A stretch of DNA of 64,000 nt from Planctomycetota bacterium (lineage in GTDB: Bacteria; Planctomycetota; UBA1135; GCA-002686595). Shown in pieces: positions 8,865-17,167 of the stretch. Every line of letters begins with the position of its first letter. Within the stretch, counting starts at the first letter, position 1. The notes beneath the pieces are model-generated. The model ran no database searches. It saw only the letters and a list, made by a program, of their open reading frames with translations, and had not been told where the DNA came from. A program made the position numbers and the translations under genes. The stretch covers positions 29,497 through 93,496 of the forward strand of contig JACKHS010000014.1 in NCBI GenBank assembly GCA_020638875.1, in the 5' to 3' direction.

Positions 8865-9608
8865 ATGTCCTCCCCCAGCACGCCCGCCCTCGTGGCCATG
8901 TGGTCCGGGCCGCGCAACGTCTCGACCGCGCTGATGCGCAGCTTCGAGGCGCGCGGCGACACCTTCGTCGTCGACGAGCCGCTGTACGCGCACTACCTCG
9001 CCGCGACCGGCCTCGCGCACCCGCTGGCGACCGAGGTGATCGCCGCCGGCGAGACCGACTGGCGCGCGGTGGCGCGCGCGCTGACGGCGCCGCCGCCCGA
9101 CGGCAGCGCGGTCTTCTACCAGAAGCACATGGCCCACCACCTGCTCCCGGAGATCGGGCGCGAGTGGCTGGGCGCGCTGCGCCACGCGTTCCTGATCCGC
9201 GAGCCGGGCGCGATGCTCGCCTCGCTCGACGCGAAGTACCCCGCGCCGGGCCTCCTCGACACGGGCCTGCCGCAGCAGGTCGAGCTCTTCGACGCGGTGC
9301 GCGCCGCGACGGGCGCGACGCCGCCGGTCGTCGACTCGCGCGACCTGCTCGAGGCGCCCGGCGCCGTGCTCGCCGCGCTGTGCGCGCGCCTCGACCTCGA
9401 CTACACGCCGCGCATGCTGTCCTGGCCCCCGGGGCCGCGCGCGAGCGACGGCGTCTGGGCCGGCCACTGGTACCACAACGTGCTCGACACGACCGGCTTC
9501 GGCCGCTGGTCGCCGCCCGCCGCCCCGCTCCCCGCGCACCTCGAGCCACTGCTCGCGGAGTGCCACCCCTACTACGAGCGCTTGTACGCGCACCGCCTCA
9601 CCGCCTGA
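8865..9608 (+). CDS. Sulfotransferase-like protein
   Basis: 247 residues. The N-terminus has LVAMWSGPRNVSTALMRSFE, which matches the position and shape of the phosphosulfate-binding loop of sulfotransferase-like (P-loop related) proteins, followed by FVVDEPLYAHYL. AFLIREPGAMLASL corresponds to the 3-prime-phosphate-binding Arg/Ser region of PAPS sulfotransferases. The C-terminal half (SDGVWAGHWYHNVLDTTGFG) is typical of the bacterial subgroup often found beside branched-chain-type aminotransferases. The gene is three bases upstream of such an aminotransferase, so the two are surely co-transcribed. Whether the protein really transfers sulfate, and to what, cannot be told; the link to the aminotransferase suggests an amino-acid-derived substrate. 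Confidence 0.65.
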   Translation: MSSPSTPALVAMWSGPRNVSTALMRSFEARGDTFVVDEPLYAHYLAATGLAHPLATEVIAAGETDWRAVARALTAPPPDGSAVFYQKHMAHHLLPEIGREWLGALRHAFLIREPGAMLASLDAKYPAPGLLDTGLPQQVELFDAVRAATGATPPVVDSRDLLEAPGAVLAALCARLDLDYTPRMLSWPPGPRASDGVWAGHWYHNVLDTTGFGRWSPPAAPLPAHLEPLLAECHPYYERLYAHRLTA

Positions 9609-9611
9609 GCC

Positions 9612-10511
9612 ATGCTGCAGACCTTCGACGAGCGCAACCGCGACCTCCTCGTCAACATCGACGGCGTGCTGCAACACCGCGACGAGGCGCGCATCTCGCC
9701 CTTCGACTCCGCGGTTCAGGGCGGCGACGCGGTGTGGGAGGGCCTGCGCCTCTACGACGGACGCATCTTCAAGCTGACCGAGCACCTCGACCGGCTGCGC
9801 AGCTCGGCGTTGGCGCTGGCCTTCGCGGACCTGCCGACGCACGACACCCTGCGCCACGAGCTGCGTCGCACGCTCGAGGCGAACGGCATGCGCGACGGCG
9901 TGCACGTGCGGCTCACGTTGACGCGCGGCGTGAAGATCACGTCGGGCATGGACCCGCGCCTCAACCAGTCGGGCCCGACGCTGATCGTGCTGGCCGAGCA
10001 CAAGGCGCCCGTCTACGGCGCGCGCCCGATCACGCTCGTGACCAGCAGCCTGCGGCGCTTCCCGCCCGACTGCCTCGACCCCAAGATCCACCACGCGAAC
10101 CTGCTGCAGTCGATCCTCGCCAAGCTCGAGGCGAACCACGCCGGCGCGGACGACGCGCTCATGCTCGACGTGCGCGGCTTCGTGGCCGAGACCAACGCGA
10201 CGCACGTCTTCCTCGTGCAGGACGGCGAGGTGCTGACGAGCCGCCTGGTCGCCTGCCCGGAGGGCATCACGCGCGCGACGGTGCTCGAGCTGTGCCGCGC
10301 GCACGGCGTACCTTGCGCCGAGCGCGACCTCTCGACGACCGAGGTCTACCGCGCGGACGAGGTCTTCTGCACCGGCACGATGGGCGAGCTCGTCGCGGTC
10401 TCGCACGTCGACGGCCGCCCCATCGGCGCGGGCGAGAAGGGCCCGGTGACGACGCGTCTGCAGGCGCTGTACCGCGAGCTGGTGCGCACGACGGGCGAGC
10501 CGATCGTCTGA
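9612..10511 (+). CDS. Aminotransferase class IV (branched-chain aminotransferase/ADC lyase-like)
   Basis: 299 residues, fold-type IV PLP enzyme. Seen: ISPFDSAVQGGDAVWEGLRLYDG near the N-terminus (the fold-IV start motif), the PLP lysine within CLDPKIHHANLLQSILAK (about residue 160), the glutamate segment GFVAETNATHVFLV, and the phosphate-binding stretch CPEGITRATVLELC with EVFCTGTMGELVAV. These elements are shared by branched-chain aminotransferases, D-amino-acid aminotransferase and aminodeoxychorismate lyase. The GxxGE of the C-terminus resembles the ilvE branch, but the Lys context (PKIHH) is unusual, so the substrate is left open. The gene starts three bases after the sulfotransferase-like gene and is probably co-expressed with it. 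Confidence 0.8.
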   Translation: MLQTFDERNRDLLVNIDGVLQHRDEARISPFDSAVQGGDAVWEGLRLYDGRIFKLTEHLDRLRSSALALAFADLPTHDTLRHELRRTLEANGMRDGVHVRLTLTRGVKITSGMDPRLNQSGPTLIVLAEHKAPVYGARPITLVTSSLRRFPPDCLDPKIHHANLLQSILAKLEANHAGADDALMLDVRGFVAETNATHVFLVQDGEVLTSRLVACPEGITRATVLELCRAHGVPCAERDLSTTEVYRADEVFCTGTMGELVAVSHVDGRPIGAGEKGPVTTRLQALYRELVRTTGEPIV

Positions 10512-10545
10512 GCGCGCCGCGACGCGCGGCGCCGCGCGCCGGCGC

Positions 10546-11290
10546 CTACTCGCGCGCCTCGGCGCGCGCAGCGACGAGCAGCCCCACGCGCGCGGCGCCG
10601 GCGCGGCGCAGCAGGGCCGCGCACGCGCGCACGGTCGCGCCGGAGGTGAGCACGTCGTCGACGAGCCACGCGGGCGCCCGCGCGCAGGCGCGCGCGCGCG
10701 GCGCGACGCAGGCGGAAGGCGGCGTGGACGTTGGCGCGGCGCGACGCCGCGCCAGGCGCGCCCTGCGGCGGCGTGTACCGGCGGCGCGCGAGCGCGCGCG
10801 CAGCACGGGCGGCGCGCGCCGGCCGCGTGCGCGCTCACCGCGGCCGCGAGCAGCGCCGCCTGGTCGTAGCCGCGCTCGAAGCGCCGCAGCGGGTGCAGCG
10901 GCACCGGCACGAGCACGGCGCCCGCGCGCCACGCCGCGGGCTCGGCGTCGAACCGCGCCGCCAGCCCTGCGCCGAGCGGCGCGGCGAGGTCGCGGCGGCC
11001 GCCGTGCTTCAGCTCGAGGATCCAGGCGCGCAGCGCGCGCGTCGCCGCCGTAGCTGCCCAGCGCGAGCGTCCGCGCCACGCCCGGCGAGCGCTCGCGACA
11101 GCGCGCGCACGGCCGCGCGGCCGAGACGTGCGGCGAGAGCCGCGCGGCGCAGCGGGGGCAGCGGCGCGCGTCCAGGCCCGCGCGCCAGTCGTGGCGCGCA
11201 CACGCCGACGCCGCCGGGGCCGAGGTCCGCGCCGCACACGAGGCAGCGCGGCGGGAAGAGGGCGTCGAGGCCGAGGGCCAGCTCGTGCAT
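10546..11290 (-). CDS. comF: ComF-family amidophosphoribosyltransferase-like protein (multiple frameshifts)
   Basis: Pieces of one ComF protein are spread over three frames. The start ATG is at 11288-11290 and gives MHELALGLDALFPPRCLVCG, with the first zinc-finger cysteines. A second frame continues RRCPRCAARLSPHVSAARPC and GSYGGDA, a third gives WILELKHGGRRDLA and VPVPLHPLRRFERGYDQAALLA, and the last gives the phosphoribosyltransferase motif WLVDDVLTSGATVRACA before the stop at 10546. The order and spacing match the family (zinc ribbon, then PRTase domain of about 230 residues). Frameshifts near 11195 and 11035 are each explained by loss of one CG/GC unit; at least one more lies at 10680-10860. 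ComF proteins act in DNA uptake in competent bacteria; a real pseudogene cannot be excluded because the gene is dispensable. Confidence 0.75.
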
Positions 11291-11363
11291 GCCCCCGCGA
11301 CCGGGCGGCGTGCGCGGCGGTTGCGCGCGCGCGCGGGACTCTCGCGCCGCGGCGCGCCCGCGC

Positions 11364-11990
11364 TCAGGCGATGCCTTCCTCGAGCTCCTCGTCCGCGTCG
11401 CCGACGATGGCCAGCGCGGGGCGCTGTACCGTCATCGGGCCGGGGTCGCACACGACCAGGCGCAGGCGCGCCACGAAGGACTCGACGGTGTCGTCGGCGT
11501 GCGAGGCGAGCCCGAAGAGCTCGCCGACCTCGCGCGCGAGCTGCAGGTCGGCCTCGAAGTTCGCCGGGTGCTCGCGGAAGTACTCGCGCACGTAGCGCCG
11601 GAACGCGAGCAGCGACCACCACCAGCTCCCCAGCAGCAGCACGACCGCCAGCACGACGACGATGCCGATCCACAGCGCGGGGAAGCTGCGCTCGGCCTCG
11701 ACGGGCAGCGGCCTGTAGTGGCCGTAGAGCTGCAGCGCGAAGCCGGTCAGCAGGAAGCCGAAGCCCACGTTCACCTGCGAGCGGTGGAAGATGTACTCGC
11801 GGATCTTGCGCAGCTCCTGCGTCACGCGGCCGAAGCGCTCCACCACGAGCTGGCGCGGGTGGCGGAACAGGATCGAGTTGGCCAGCAGGAAGGAGCCGAC
11901 GATGGCGAGCACGAGGCCGATCCCCATCCAGTCCGGCGGGGCCAGCCCGTCGGCGGGCAGGGCGGGCGCGAGGCTTGCCAACGTGAGCAT
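11364..11990 (-). CDS. Hypothetical membrane protein with two transmembrane helices
   Basis: 208 residues from the ATG at 11990. Two hydrophobic helices are clear at about residues 22-42 (WMGIGLVLAIVGSFLLANSI) and 105-130 (ALWIGIVVVLAVVLLLGSWW), with a third moderate one near 75-90 (QVNVGFGFLLTGFALQLYG). Between them is a charged segment (RFGRVTQELRKIREYIFHRS), and the C-terminal 80 residues are cytosolic and acidic at the end (DADEELEEG). I do not recognise a named family. It lies between comF and the divergent gatC; nothing in the context assigns a role. Confidence 0.7.
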   Translation of the reverse strand: MLTLASLAPALPADGLAPPDWMGIGLVLAIVGSFLLANSILFRHPRQLVVERFGRVTQELRKIREYIFHRSQVNVGFGFLLTGFALQLYGHYRPLPVEAERSFPALWIGIVVVLAVVLLLGSWWWSLLAFRRYVREYFREHPANFEADLQLAREVGELFGLASHADDTVESFVARLRLVVCDPGPMTVQRPALAIVGDADEELEEGIA

Positions 11991-12112
11991 GATGCCAGGA
12001 CCGTAGAACGCTTCGGGGCGCCAGGCAAGCCCCTCGCGCCCCGAGTTCGCGGCCCGCGCAGCGAGCCGGGGCGAGGCGGCCCGCGGCCGTGGTCGGGCCC
12101 GCCTCCAGGGCA

Positions 12113-12118
12113 TAGAAT
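12113..12118 (+). promoter_or_regulatory. Candidate -10 box of the gatCAB operon
   Basis: TAGAAT at 12113-12118 lies 28 bases before the gatC ATG and stands out in GC-rich surroundings. No good -35 hexamer is seen 16-18 bases upstream, so this is only a partial promoter match. Confidence 0.3.
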
Positions 12119-12146
12119 CCGCGCCCGCCGACCGGCGCCCCGACCC

Positions 12147-12446
12147 ATGGACGAGTCCCCCCTCGAGACCCTGCGGCGCACCGCCGCGCTGGCCCGGCTG
12201 CGGCTGGACGACGCCGAGGCCCAGGGCCTCTCGCGCGACGTCGCCGCCATCCTGGCCCACTTCCAAGCCCTGGCCGCGCTCGACGTCGCCGGCGTCGTGC
12301 CCACGCTGGGCGGTACGCCGCTCGAGGACGTCAAGCGCGCCGACGAGCCGCGGCCCTGCATGCGGCGCGACGCGCTGCTCGCCAACGCGCCCGACCCGCG
12401 CGACGCGTTCCTCGGCGTGCCCAAGACGCTGGAGACGGACGCGTGA
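12147..12446 (+). CDS. gatC: GatC, Asp-tRNA(Asn)/Glu-tRNA(Gln) amidotransferase subunit C
   Basis: 99 residues, usual length for the family. The N-terminal helix ETLRRTAALARLRLDDAEAQ matches the family start (x-L-A-x-L-A-R-L-x-L), followed by LAHFQALAALDVAGVVPTLG and the C-terminal segment LLANAPDPRDAFLGVPKTLE. GatC wraps around GatA and GatB as a small scaffold of the tRNA-dependent amidotransferase that converts misacylated Glu-tRNA(Gln) or Asp-tRNA(Asn). It overlaps the gatA start by four bases (GTGA), and the order gatC-gatA-gatB is the common operon order. Presence of this operon implies that the organism lacks a direct route for at least one of Gln-tRNA or Asn-tRNA. Confidence 0.92.
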   Translation: MDESPLETLRRTAALARLRLDDAEAQGLSRDVAAILAHFQALAALDVAGVVPTLGGTPLEDVKRADEPRPCMRRDALLANAPDPRDAFLGVPKTLETDA

Positions 12447-13929
12447 GCTGGACCGAGCTGGACGCGACGGCCTGGCGCGAGCGCGCCGTCGCCACGCCGG
12501 GCGGCGCGCGCGCGGGCGTGGACGCGGCGCTCGCCGCGATCGCGGCGCTCGATCCGCGGCTCACGGCCTTCGCGGTCGTGCTGGCCGACGCGGCGCGCGC
12601 GCGCGGACGCGCGCTCGACGCCGCGCGCGCGGCGGCGCGGAGCCCGGCCCGCTGTTCGGCGTGCCGGTCGCGCTCAAGAGCAACCTGTGCTGCGCGGGCG
12701 TCGAGACGCACTGCGGCAGCAAGCTGCTCGCCGGCTACCGCCCGCCCTACGACGCGACGTGCGTGGAGCGCCTCGTCGCAGCCGGCGCGGTGATCGTCGG
12801 CATGACGCACATGGACGAGTTCGGCATGGGCTCGTCGTCGGAGAACTCGGCCTACGGCGTGCCCAGGAACCCCTGGGACGACGCGCGCACGCCGGGCGGC
12901 TCGTCGGGCGGCAGCGCGGTGGCGGTGGCCGCCGGCCTCGTGCCGCTCGCGCTCGGCTCGGACACCGGCGGCTCGGTGCGCCAGCCCGCGTCGCTGTGCG
13001 GCGTGTACGGGCTGAAGCCGACGTACGGGCGCGTCTCGCGCTACGGCCTCGTCGCGTTCGCCTCGTCGCTCGACGTGGTCTCGCCCTTCGCGCGCAGCGC
13101 GCGCGACCTCGAGCTCGTGCTCGGCGTGATCTCCGGCGCGGACGAGCGCGACAGCACGTGCCAGCCGCTGCCGCCGATCGAGCCCGAGCGCCCGGCCGAG
13201 CCGCGGCGCCTGACGGGGCTGCGCGTGGGCGTCGCGCGGCCGTACGTGGAAGCGGCCGCGCCGGGCGTGCGCGCGGCCTGCGACGCGGCGCTCGCGCGGC
13301 TCGCGCAGCTCGGCGCCGAGCTCGTGCCGGTCGACCTGCCGCACACCGAGTACGCCATCCCGACCTACTACGTCGTCGCGACGGCGGAAGCCTCGAGCAA
13401 CCTCGCGCGCTACGACGGCGTCGCCTACGGGCGGCGCGTGACCGGCGACGGCACGCTGCAGGGCATGTTCGCGGCGACGCGCGACGCGGGCTTCGGCGCC
13501 GAGGTGAAGCGCCGCATCCTGCTCGGCACGTACGTGCTCTCGGCCGGCTACCACGACGCGTGGTACGGCCGCGCGCAGCGCGTGCGCACGCTGGTGCGCG
13601 AGGACTTCGAGCGCGCCTTCGCCGAGGTCGACCTCGTCGCCGGCCCGACCTCCCCCACGGTCGCGTTCCGCCTGGGCGAGCGCGCCGCCGACCCGATCGC
13701 CATGTACCGCTCCGACGCCTGCACCGTCCCCACCAGCCTGGCCGGGCTGCCGGCGCTCTCGCTGCCCGCGGGCTTCGCCGCCGCCGAGGACGGCCGCGAG
13801 CTGCCCGTCGGCCTGCAACTCGTCGCGCCGGCGCTGCAGGACGCGCGCCTGATGCGCGTGGCGCGCGCGCTCGAGGACGTGCTCGACGCGCCCGCGCGCC
13901 GCGCGCCCGCCTTCGGAGGTGCGCGGTGA
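12443..13929 (+). CDS. gatA: GatA, amidotransferase subunit A (one apparent frameshift)
   Basis: Starts at the GTG overlapping the gatC stop. The first about 65 residues (SWTELDATAWRERAVATPGG onward) are in one frame; near 12640 the frame moves by one base and continues as PLFGVPVALKSNLCCAGVET to the stop at 13929. The amidase-signature catalytic triad is present: Lys in VALKSN, cis-Ser in GGSSGGSAVAV and nucleophile Ser in GSDTGGSVRQPASLCG. GatA releases ammonia from glutamine and passes it to GatB. One missing G near CGGAGCCC restores an uninterrupted protein of about 496 residues, the normal size. Because this protein is essential wherever the pathway is used, an assembly error is far more likely than a pseudogene. 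Confidence 0.92.
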
Positions 13930-15413
13930 GCGGCCTCGTGCGCGAGGGCCTCGAGTGGGTCTCGCAGGCCACGGGGACGCGCTGGGTCGCGGTGATCGGG
14001 CTCGAGGTGCACGCGCAGCTCTCGACGCGCACCAAGCTCTTCTGCGGCTGCGCCTACGAGTTCGGCGCGGAGCCCAACACGCGCGTCTGCCCGGTGTGCA
14101 CCGGCCAGCCCGGTTCGCTGCCGGTGCTCAACGCCGAGGCGCTCGAGCTCGCCGTGCGCGCGGCGCTCGCGCTGGGCTGCGAGGTCGCGCCGCGCTCGAA
14201 GTTCGACCGCAAGAACTACTTCTACTGCGACCTGCCCAAGAACTACCAGATCACGCAGTACGACCGGCCCTACTGCTCGGGCGGCGGCATCGACCTCGAC
14301 TCGGGCCGGCGCGTGCGGCTCGAGCGCATCCACGTCGAGGAGGACGCGGGCAAGGCCATCCACGACCGCGGCGACGCGACGCTGGTCGACTTCAACCGCG
14401 CGGGCGTGCCGCTGATCGAGTCGGTCACGCACGCCGACCTCTGCTGCCCCGAGGACGCCGGCGCCTACCTCGCGGCGCTGCGCGAGATCCTGGTCTACGT
14501 CGGCGCCTCGAGCGCGGACATGGAGAAGGGCGAGCTGCGCTGCGACGTGAACGTCTCGGTGCACCCCGCCGGCGAGCCGTGGCGCACCAAGGTCGAGGTG
14601 AAGAACCTCAACTCGTTCTCGAACGTCGAGGCGTCGATCGAGTACGAGATCGCGCGTCAGGTCGCCGCGTGGGAGAGCTCCGATCCGGCCGACCACCCGG
14701 TGCAGGAGACGCGCCTGTGGGACGCGGGCGCGAACCGCACGCGCACCATGCGCAAGAAGGAGGGCGAGGCGGACTACCGCTACTTCCCCGAGCCCGACCT
14801 GCCGCCGGTCAGCGTGACGCCCGCGTTGCTCGAGGCCACGCGCGCGCTGCTGCCCGAGCTGCCCGCCGCGCGGCGCGCGCGCTACCAGCGCGAGCTCGGA
14901 CTCTCGGCCTACGACGCGGGCGTCCTGACCGCCGCGCGCGACGTGGCCGACTTCTTCGAGGCCGCCGCGCGGCTCTCGGGCGCGCCGAAGGACGCGTGCA
15001 ACTGGATCACGAACGAGGTGCTGCGCGCGCTCAGCGGCGACGAGGTCGCGGCGACGTCGGTGGACGAGCTGCCGATGAAGCCGCACGACCTCTCCGAGCT
15101 GATCGCGCTGGTGCGCGGCGGCACGCTCAGCGCCTCCGCGGCGCGCCAGGTCGTCCGCGCGATGATGCAGAGCGGCAAGGCCGCCGGTGAGCTGGTGGTC
15201 GAGCTGGGCCTCGAGCAGGTGCAGGACGACGGCGAGCTCGAGCGCTGGTGCCGCGAGGCGCTCGCCGGGCGCGAGGCGATCGCCGCGCAGGTGCGCGAGG
15301 GCCACGAGAAGGCGCTCGGCGCGCTGATGGGCCCGGTGATGCAGGCCTCGAAGGGCAAGGCCAACCCGCAGAAGGTGCGCGAGATCCTGCTGCGCCTGAT
15401 CCAGGAGGGTTGA
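13926..15413 (+). CDS. gatB: GatB, amidotransferase subunit B
   Basis: 495 residues from the GTG that overlaps the gatA stop. Family landmarks are VAVIGLEVHAQLSTRTKLFC at the N-terminus, the zinc cysteines CGCAY and CPVCTGQPGSLPVLN, NYFYCDLPKNYQITQYD, IHVEEDAGKAIHD, VDFNRAGVPLIESVT and LRCDVNVSVHP. The C-terminal YqeY-like tail domain (WITNEVLRALSG, EILLRLIQEG) binds the tRNA. GatB phosphorylates the misacylated glutamyl or aspartyl residue and amidates it. The frame is intact, in contrast to gatA directly upstream. Confidence 0.96.
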   Translation: MSGLVREGLEWVSQATGTRWVAVIGLEVHAQLSTRTKLFCGCAYEFGAEPNTRVCPVCTGQPGSLPVLNAEALELAVRAALALGCEVAPRSKFDRKNYFYCDLPKNYQITQYDRPYCSGGGIDLDSGRRVRLERIHVEEDAGKAIHDRGDATLVDFNRAGVPLIESVTHADLCCPEDAGAYLAALREILVYVGASSADMEKGELRCDVNVSVHPAGEPWRTKVEVKNLNSFSNVEASIEYEIARQVAAWESSDPADHPVQETRLWDAGANRTRTMRKKEGEADYRYFPEPDLPPVSVTPALLEATRALLPELPAARRARYQRELGLSAYDAGVLTAARDVADFFEAAARLSGAPKDACNWITNEVLRALSGDEVAATSVDELPMKPHDLSELIALVRGGTLSASAARQVVRAMMQSGKAAGELVVELGLEQVQDDGELERWCREALAGREAIAAQVREGHEKALGALMGPVMQASKGKANPQKVREILLRLIQEG

Positions 15414-15418
15414 CGCGC

Positions 15419-15775
15419 GTGTCGCAGTCGCCCGAGCGCGTGCCCGTCGAGGAGCTGGTGGACGTCGCCGCGCTCGGCGAGGACGGCCGACCGCCGCACC
15501 CCGCGCGCCTGCGGGCGGCGCTGCCGCGCGGTTGGGTGCTCGAGGACGACGGCAAGCACGCGCGCCGCGACCTGCGGCTGTTCTTCCGCGAGGGCTGGAT
15601 CCTGCTCGTCGGCCTGGTGAGCTTCGGCGCGATCGCGCTGGCGACCTTCTGGTCGGTCTTCCCCGCCGGCATGGCCGGTCTGCTGCGCTTCCTCGGCCTG
15701 GTGGTCGTGCTGCTGCTCGTGGGCGGCGTGGTGGGCCCGATGATCACGCGCGCGCTGCAGCGGCGGCCGCGCTGA
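15419..15775 (+). CDS. Small membrane protein, unknown function
   Basis: 118 residues from a GTG six bases after the gatB stop, so probably the last gene of the gat operon. The N-terminal half is soluble and charged (VEELVDVAALGEDGRPPHP, LRLFFREGW). The C-terminal half has two adjacent hydrophobic helices at about residues 60-80 (WILLVGLVSFGAIALATFW) and 88-110 (LLRFLGLVVVLLLVGGVVGP), ending in a basic tail. I recognise no family. The GC-rich third positions across the whole frame support it as a real gene. Confidence 0.6.
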   Translation: MSQSPERVPVEELVDVAALGEDGRPPHPARLRAALPRGWVLEDDGKHARRDLRLFFREGWILLVGLVSFGAIALATFWSVFPAGMAGLLRFLGLVVVLLLVGGVVGPMITRALQRRPR

Positions 15776-15868
15776 GCGCGCGCGGCGGTCCCGAACGCAG
15801 CGAGCCGCCGCCGGCGGACCGGCGACGGCTCGAGGCGCTCCTCGTGGAGGAGCGGGGCGCGGTCGAGG

Positions 15869-16921
15869 CTACTGCTCGGTCGACATCACCCACTTGAGGT
15901 CGCCGGAGACCTCGGCCGAGAGCGCACCCTCGAAGCTCTGGCCCTGCGCGTCGATCTGGGCCTCGACGTCGACGTTGACGACGAGGTCGCCCTCCATCTC
16001 GTAGTGGTTGACGTAGCCGGCGGCGAGGTCCCACAGCAGCGTGCCCTTGCCCTCGAGCGTCAGGTCGACCGACGCGGTGACGTCGGCCTCGACGCCCATG
16101 TCGCCGCCCTGCAGGTCGATGGCGCTCTGGATCAGGTCGGACAGGTCGAGCGCGCCCTCGCCCTTGAACTCGAGCTCGATCACGCCGAGCTTCTTGTCGC
16201 CGTCTTCGCGGGTGCCCTTGTAGGTGCAGACCACGGCGAACTCGGTGAAGGCCTCCTCGAGCTGGGCGCCGATCTCTTCCTTGAAGAGCTCGCTCATCTC
16301 CTCGGCCTCGTCGCCGGCGTCGTCGCCCGGCGAGGCCGGCAGACCGCCGGGCAGGAACACGGTGGCGAGGTTCTTGCCCTTGACCTCCCACGAGTCGCCC
16401 TCACCGACCTCGCCCTTGGGCAGCAGCGCGGTGAGGTCCATGTTGACGTCGAGGTTCTCGAGCAGCGCGTCGTCGCCCTCGCTCTCGTGGTAGCTCTTCT
16501 TGTACTCGCCGCTCTCCTCGTCCCAGCGGAACTCGATGGTCGAGTCCTCGAGCTTGGCGAACTCGTCGACGTTCTCGGCCTCGCTCTCCGGGCCGGCCTC
16601 GAGCGAGAGGTCGTCGAAGGTGCGCAGGAGCTGCTGCACCTTGCCGCCCTTCGTCGAGACGTACTCGTCGGTGACGCCCACGACCGCCTCGAACAGCAGG
16701 CCCTGGTCCATGATCTGGCCCATGGCCTCGGGCGGCAGCTCCTGCCCGGCCATCGAGGCCGAGATGTCGTCGACGTAGAACGTGGCGCTGAGCTCGAGCT
16801 TCTTGGACAGGGACGTGCCGTCCGCGGGGTGGAAGCCGACCTCGTCCCCGCGCGGGACGAAGGCGAGCAGCGGCAGGGCGAGCAGGGGGCTGGCGGCGAG
16901 GAGGCGGGACAGGGTCTTCAT
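15869..16921 (-). CDS. Secreted acidic protein, unknown function
   Basis: 350 residues. Residues 1-23 (MKTLSRLLAASPLLALPLLA) are a typical Sec signal peptide. The mature part is strongly acidic, with few Lys or Arg, and is rich in Glu/Asp runs such as EAENVDEFAKLEDS and DDAGDEAEEMSELFKEE. The second half alternates beta-strand phrases (GVEADVTASVDLTLEGKGTL, DLVVNVDVEAQIDAQGQ), suggesting a beta-rich domain. I find no catalytic motif. The general plan (signal peptide, then an extracytoplasmic domain with repeated comparisons of strands ending SGDLKWVMSTEQ) resembles uncharacterised secreted proteins of planctomycetes, but that is an impression, not a match. It is monocistronic, 246 bases downstream of guaA. 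Confidence 0.65.
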   Translation of the reverse strand: MKTLSRLLAASPLLALPLLAFVPRGDEVGFHPADGTSLSKKLELSATFYVDDISASMAGQELPPEAMGQIMDQGLLFEAVVGVTDEYVSTKGGKVQQLLRTFDDLSLEAGPESEAENVDEFAKLEDSTIEFRWDEESGEYKKSYHESEGDDALLENLDVNMDLTALLPKGEVGEGDSWEVKGKNLATVFLPGGLPASPGDDAGDEAEEMSELFKEEIGAQLEEAFTEFAVVCTYKGTREDGDKKLGVIELEFKGEGALDLSDLIQSAIDLQGGDMGVEADVTASVDLTLEGKGTLLWDLAAGYVNHYEMEGDLVVNVDVEAQIDAQGQSFEGALSAEVSGDLKWVMSTEQ

Positions 16922-17118
16922 CGGTGGTCCGGGTGTTGGGTCGGTTGGGCCGCGCGGTGCGGCGCCGTCTCGCGGGAGCGGGCTGGGCTCACGGGGGCGG
17001 AGCTCAGGGTGTCGGGGCGGGTCACGCGCGGCGGCATTCTACGCGCCGGGAGCCGGGCGCGGCAGCCGGGGGCCGGCGCCGGGGCGCCGCCCAGCGGGCC
17101 GTGGCGCCCTCTTTCGCA

Positions 17119-17157
17119 CCCCGCGCGGGCCCATTTCAGCCGCGCGCGGGGCTTTTT
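17119..17157 (+). terminator. Rho-independent terminator oriented on the + strand
   Basis: CCCCGCGCG (17119-17127) pairs with CGCGCGGGG (17143-17151) around a short loop and is followed by CTTTTTG, giving a classic stem plus T5 tract. It is the only clear T-tract terminator in the window. It faces the + strand although the flanking genes are both on the minus strand, so it would block antisense transcription into guaA rather than end guaA itself. Confidence 0.6.
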
Positions 17158-17167
17158 GACCCGAGCT

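Noticed and set aside
518..11237. Very long open frames antisense to the real genes (for example 1435-4632, 5285-11053 and 6861-11237)
   Set aside because: They are Arg/Ala/Gly-rich shadows produced by extreme G/C at third positions of genes on the other strand or frame; no domains or starts support them.
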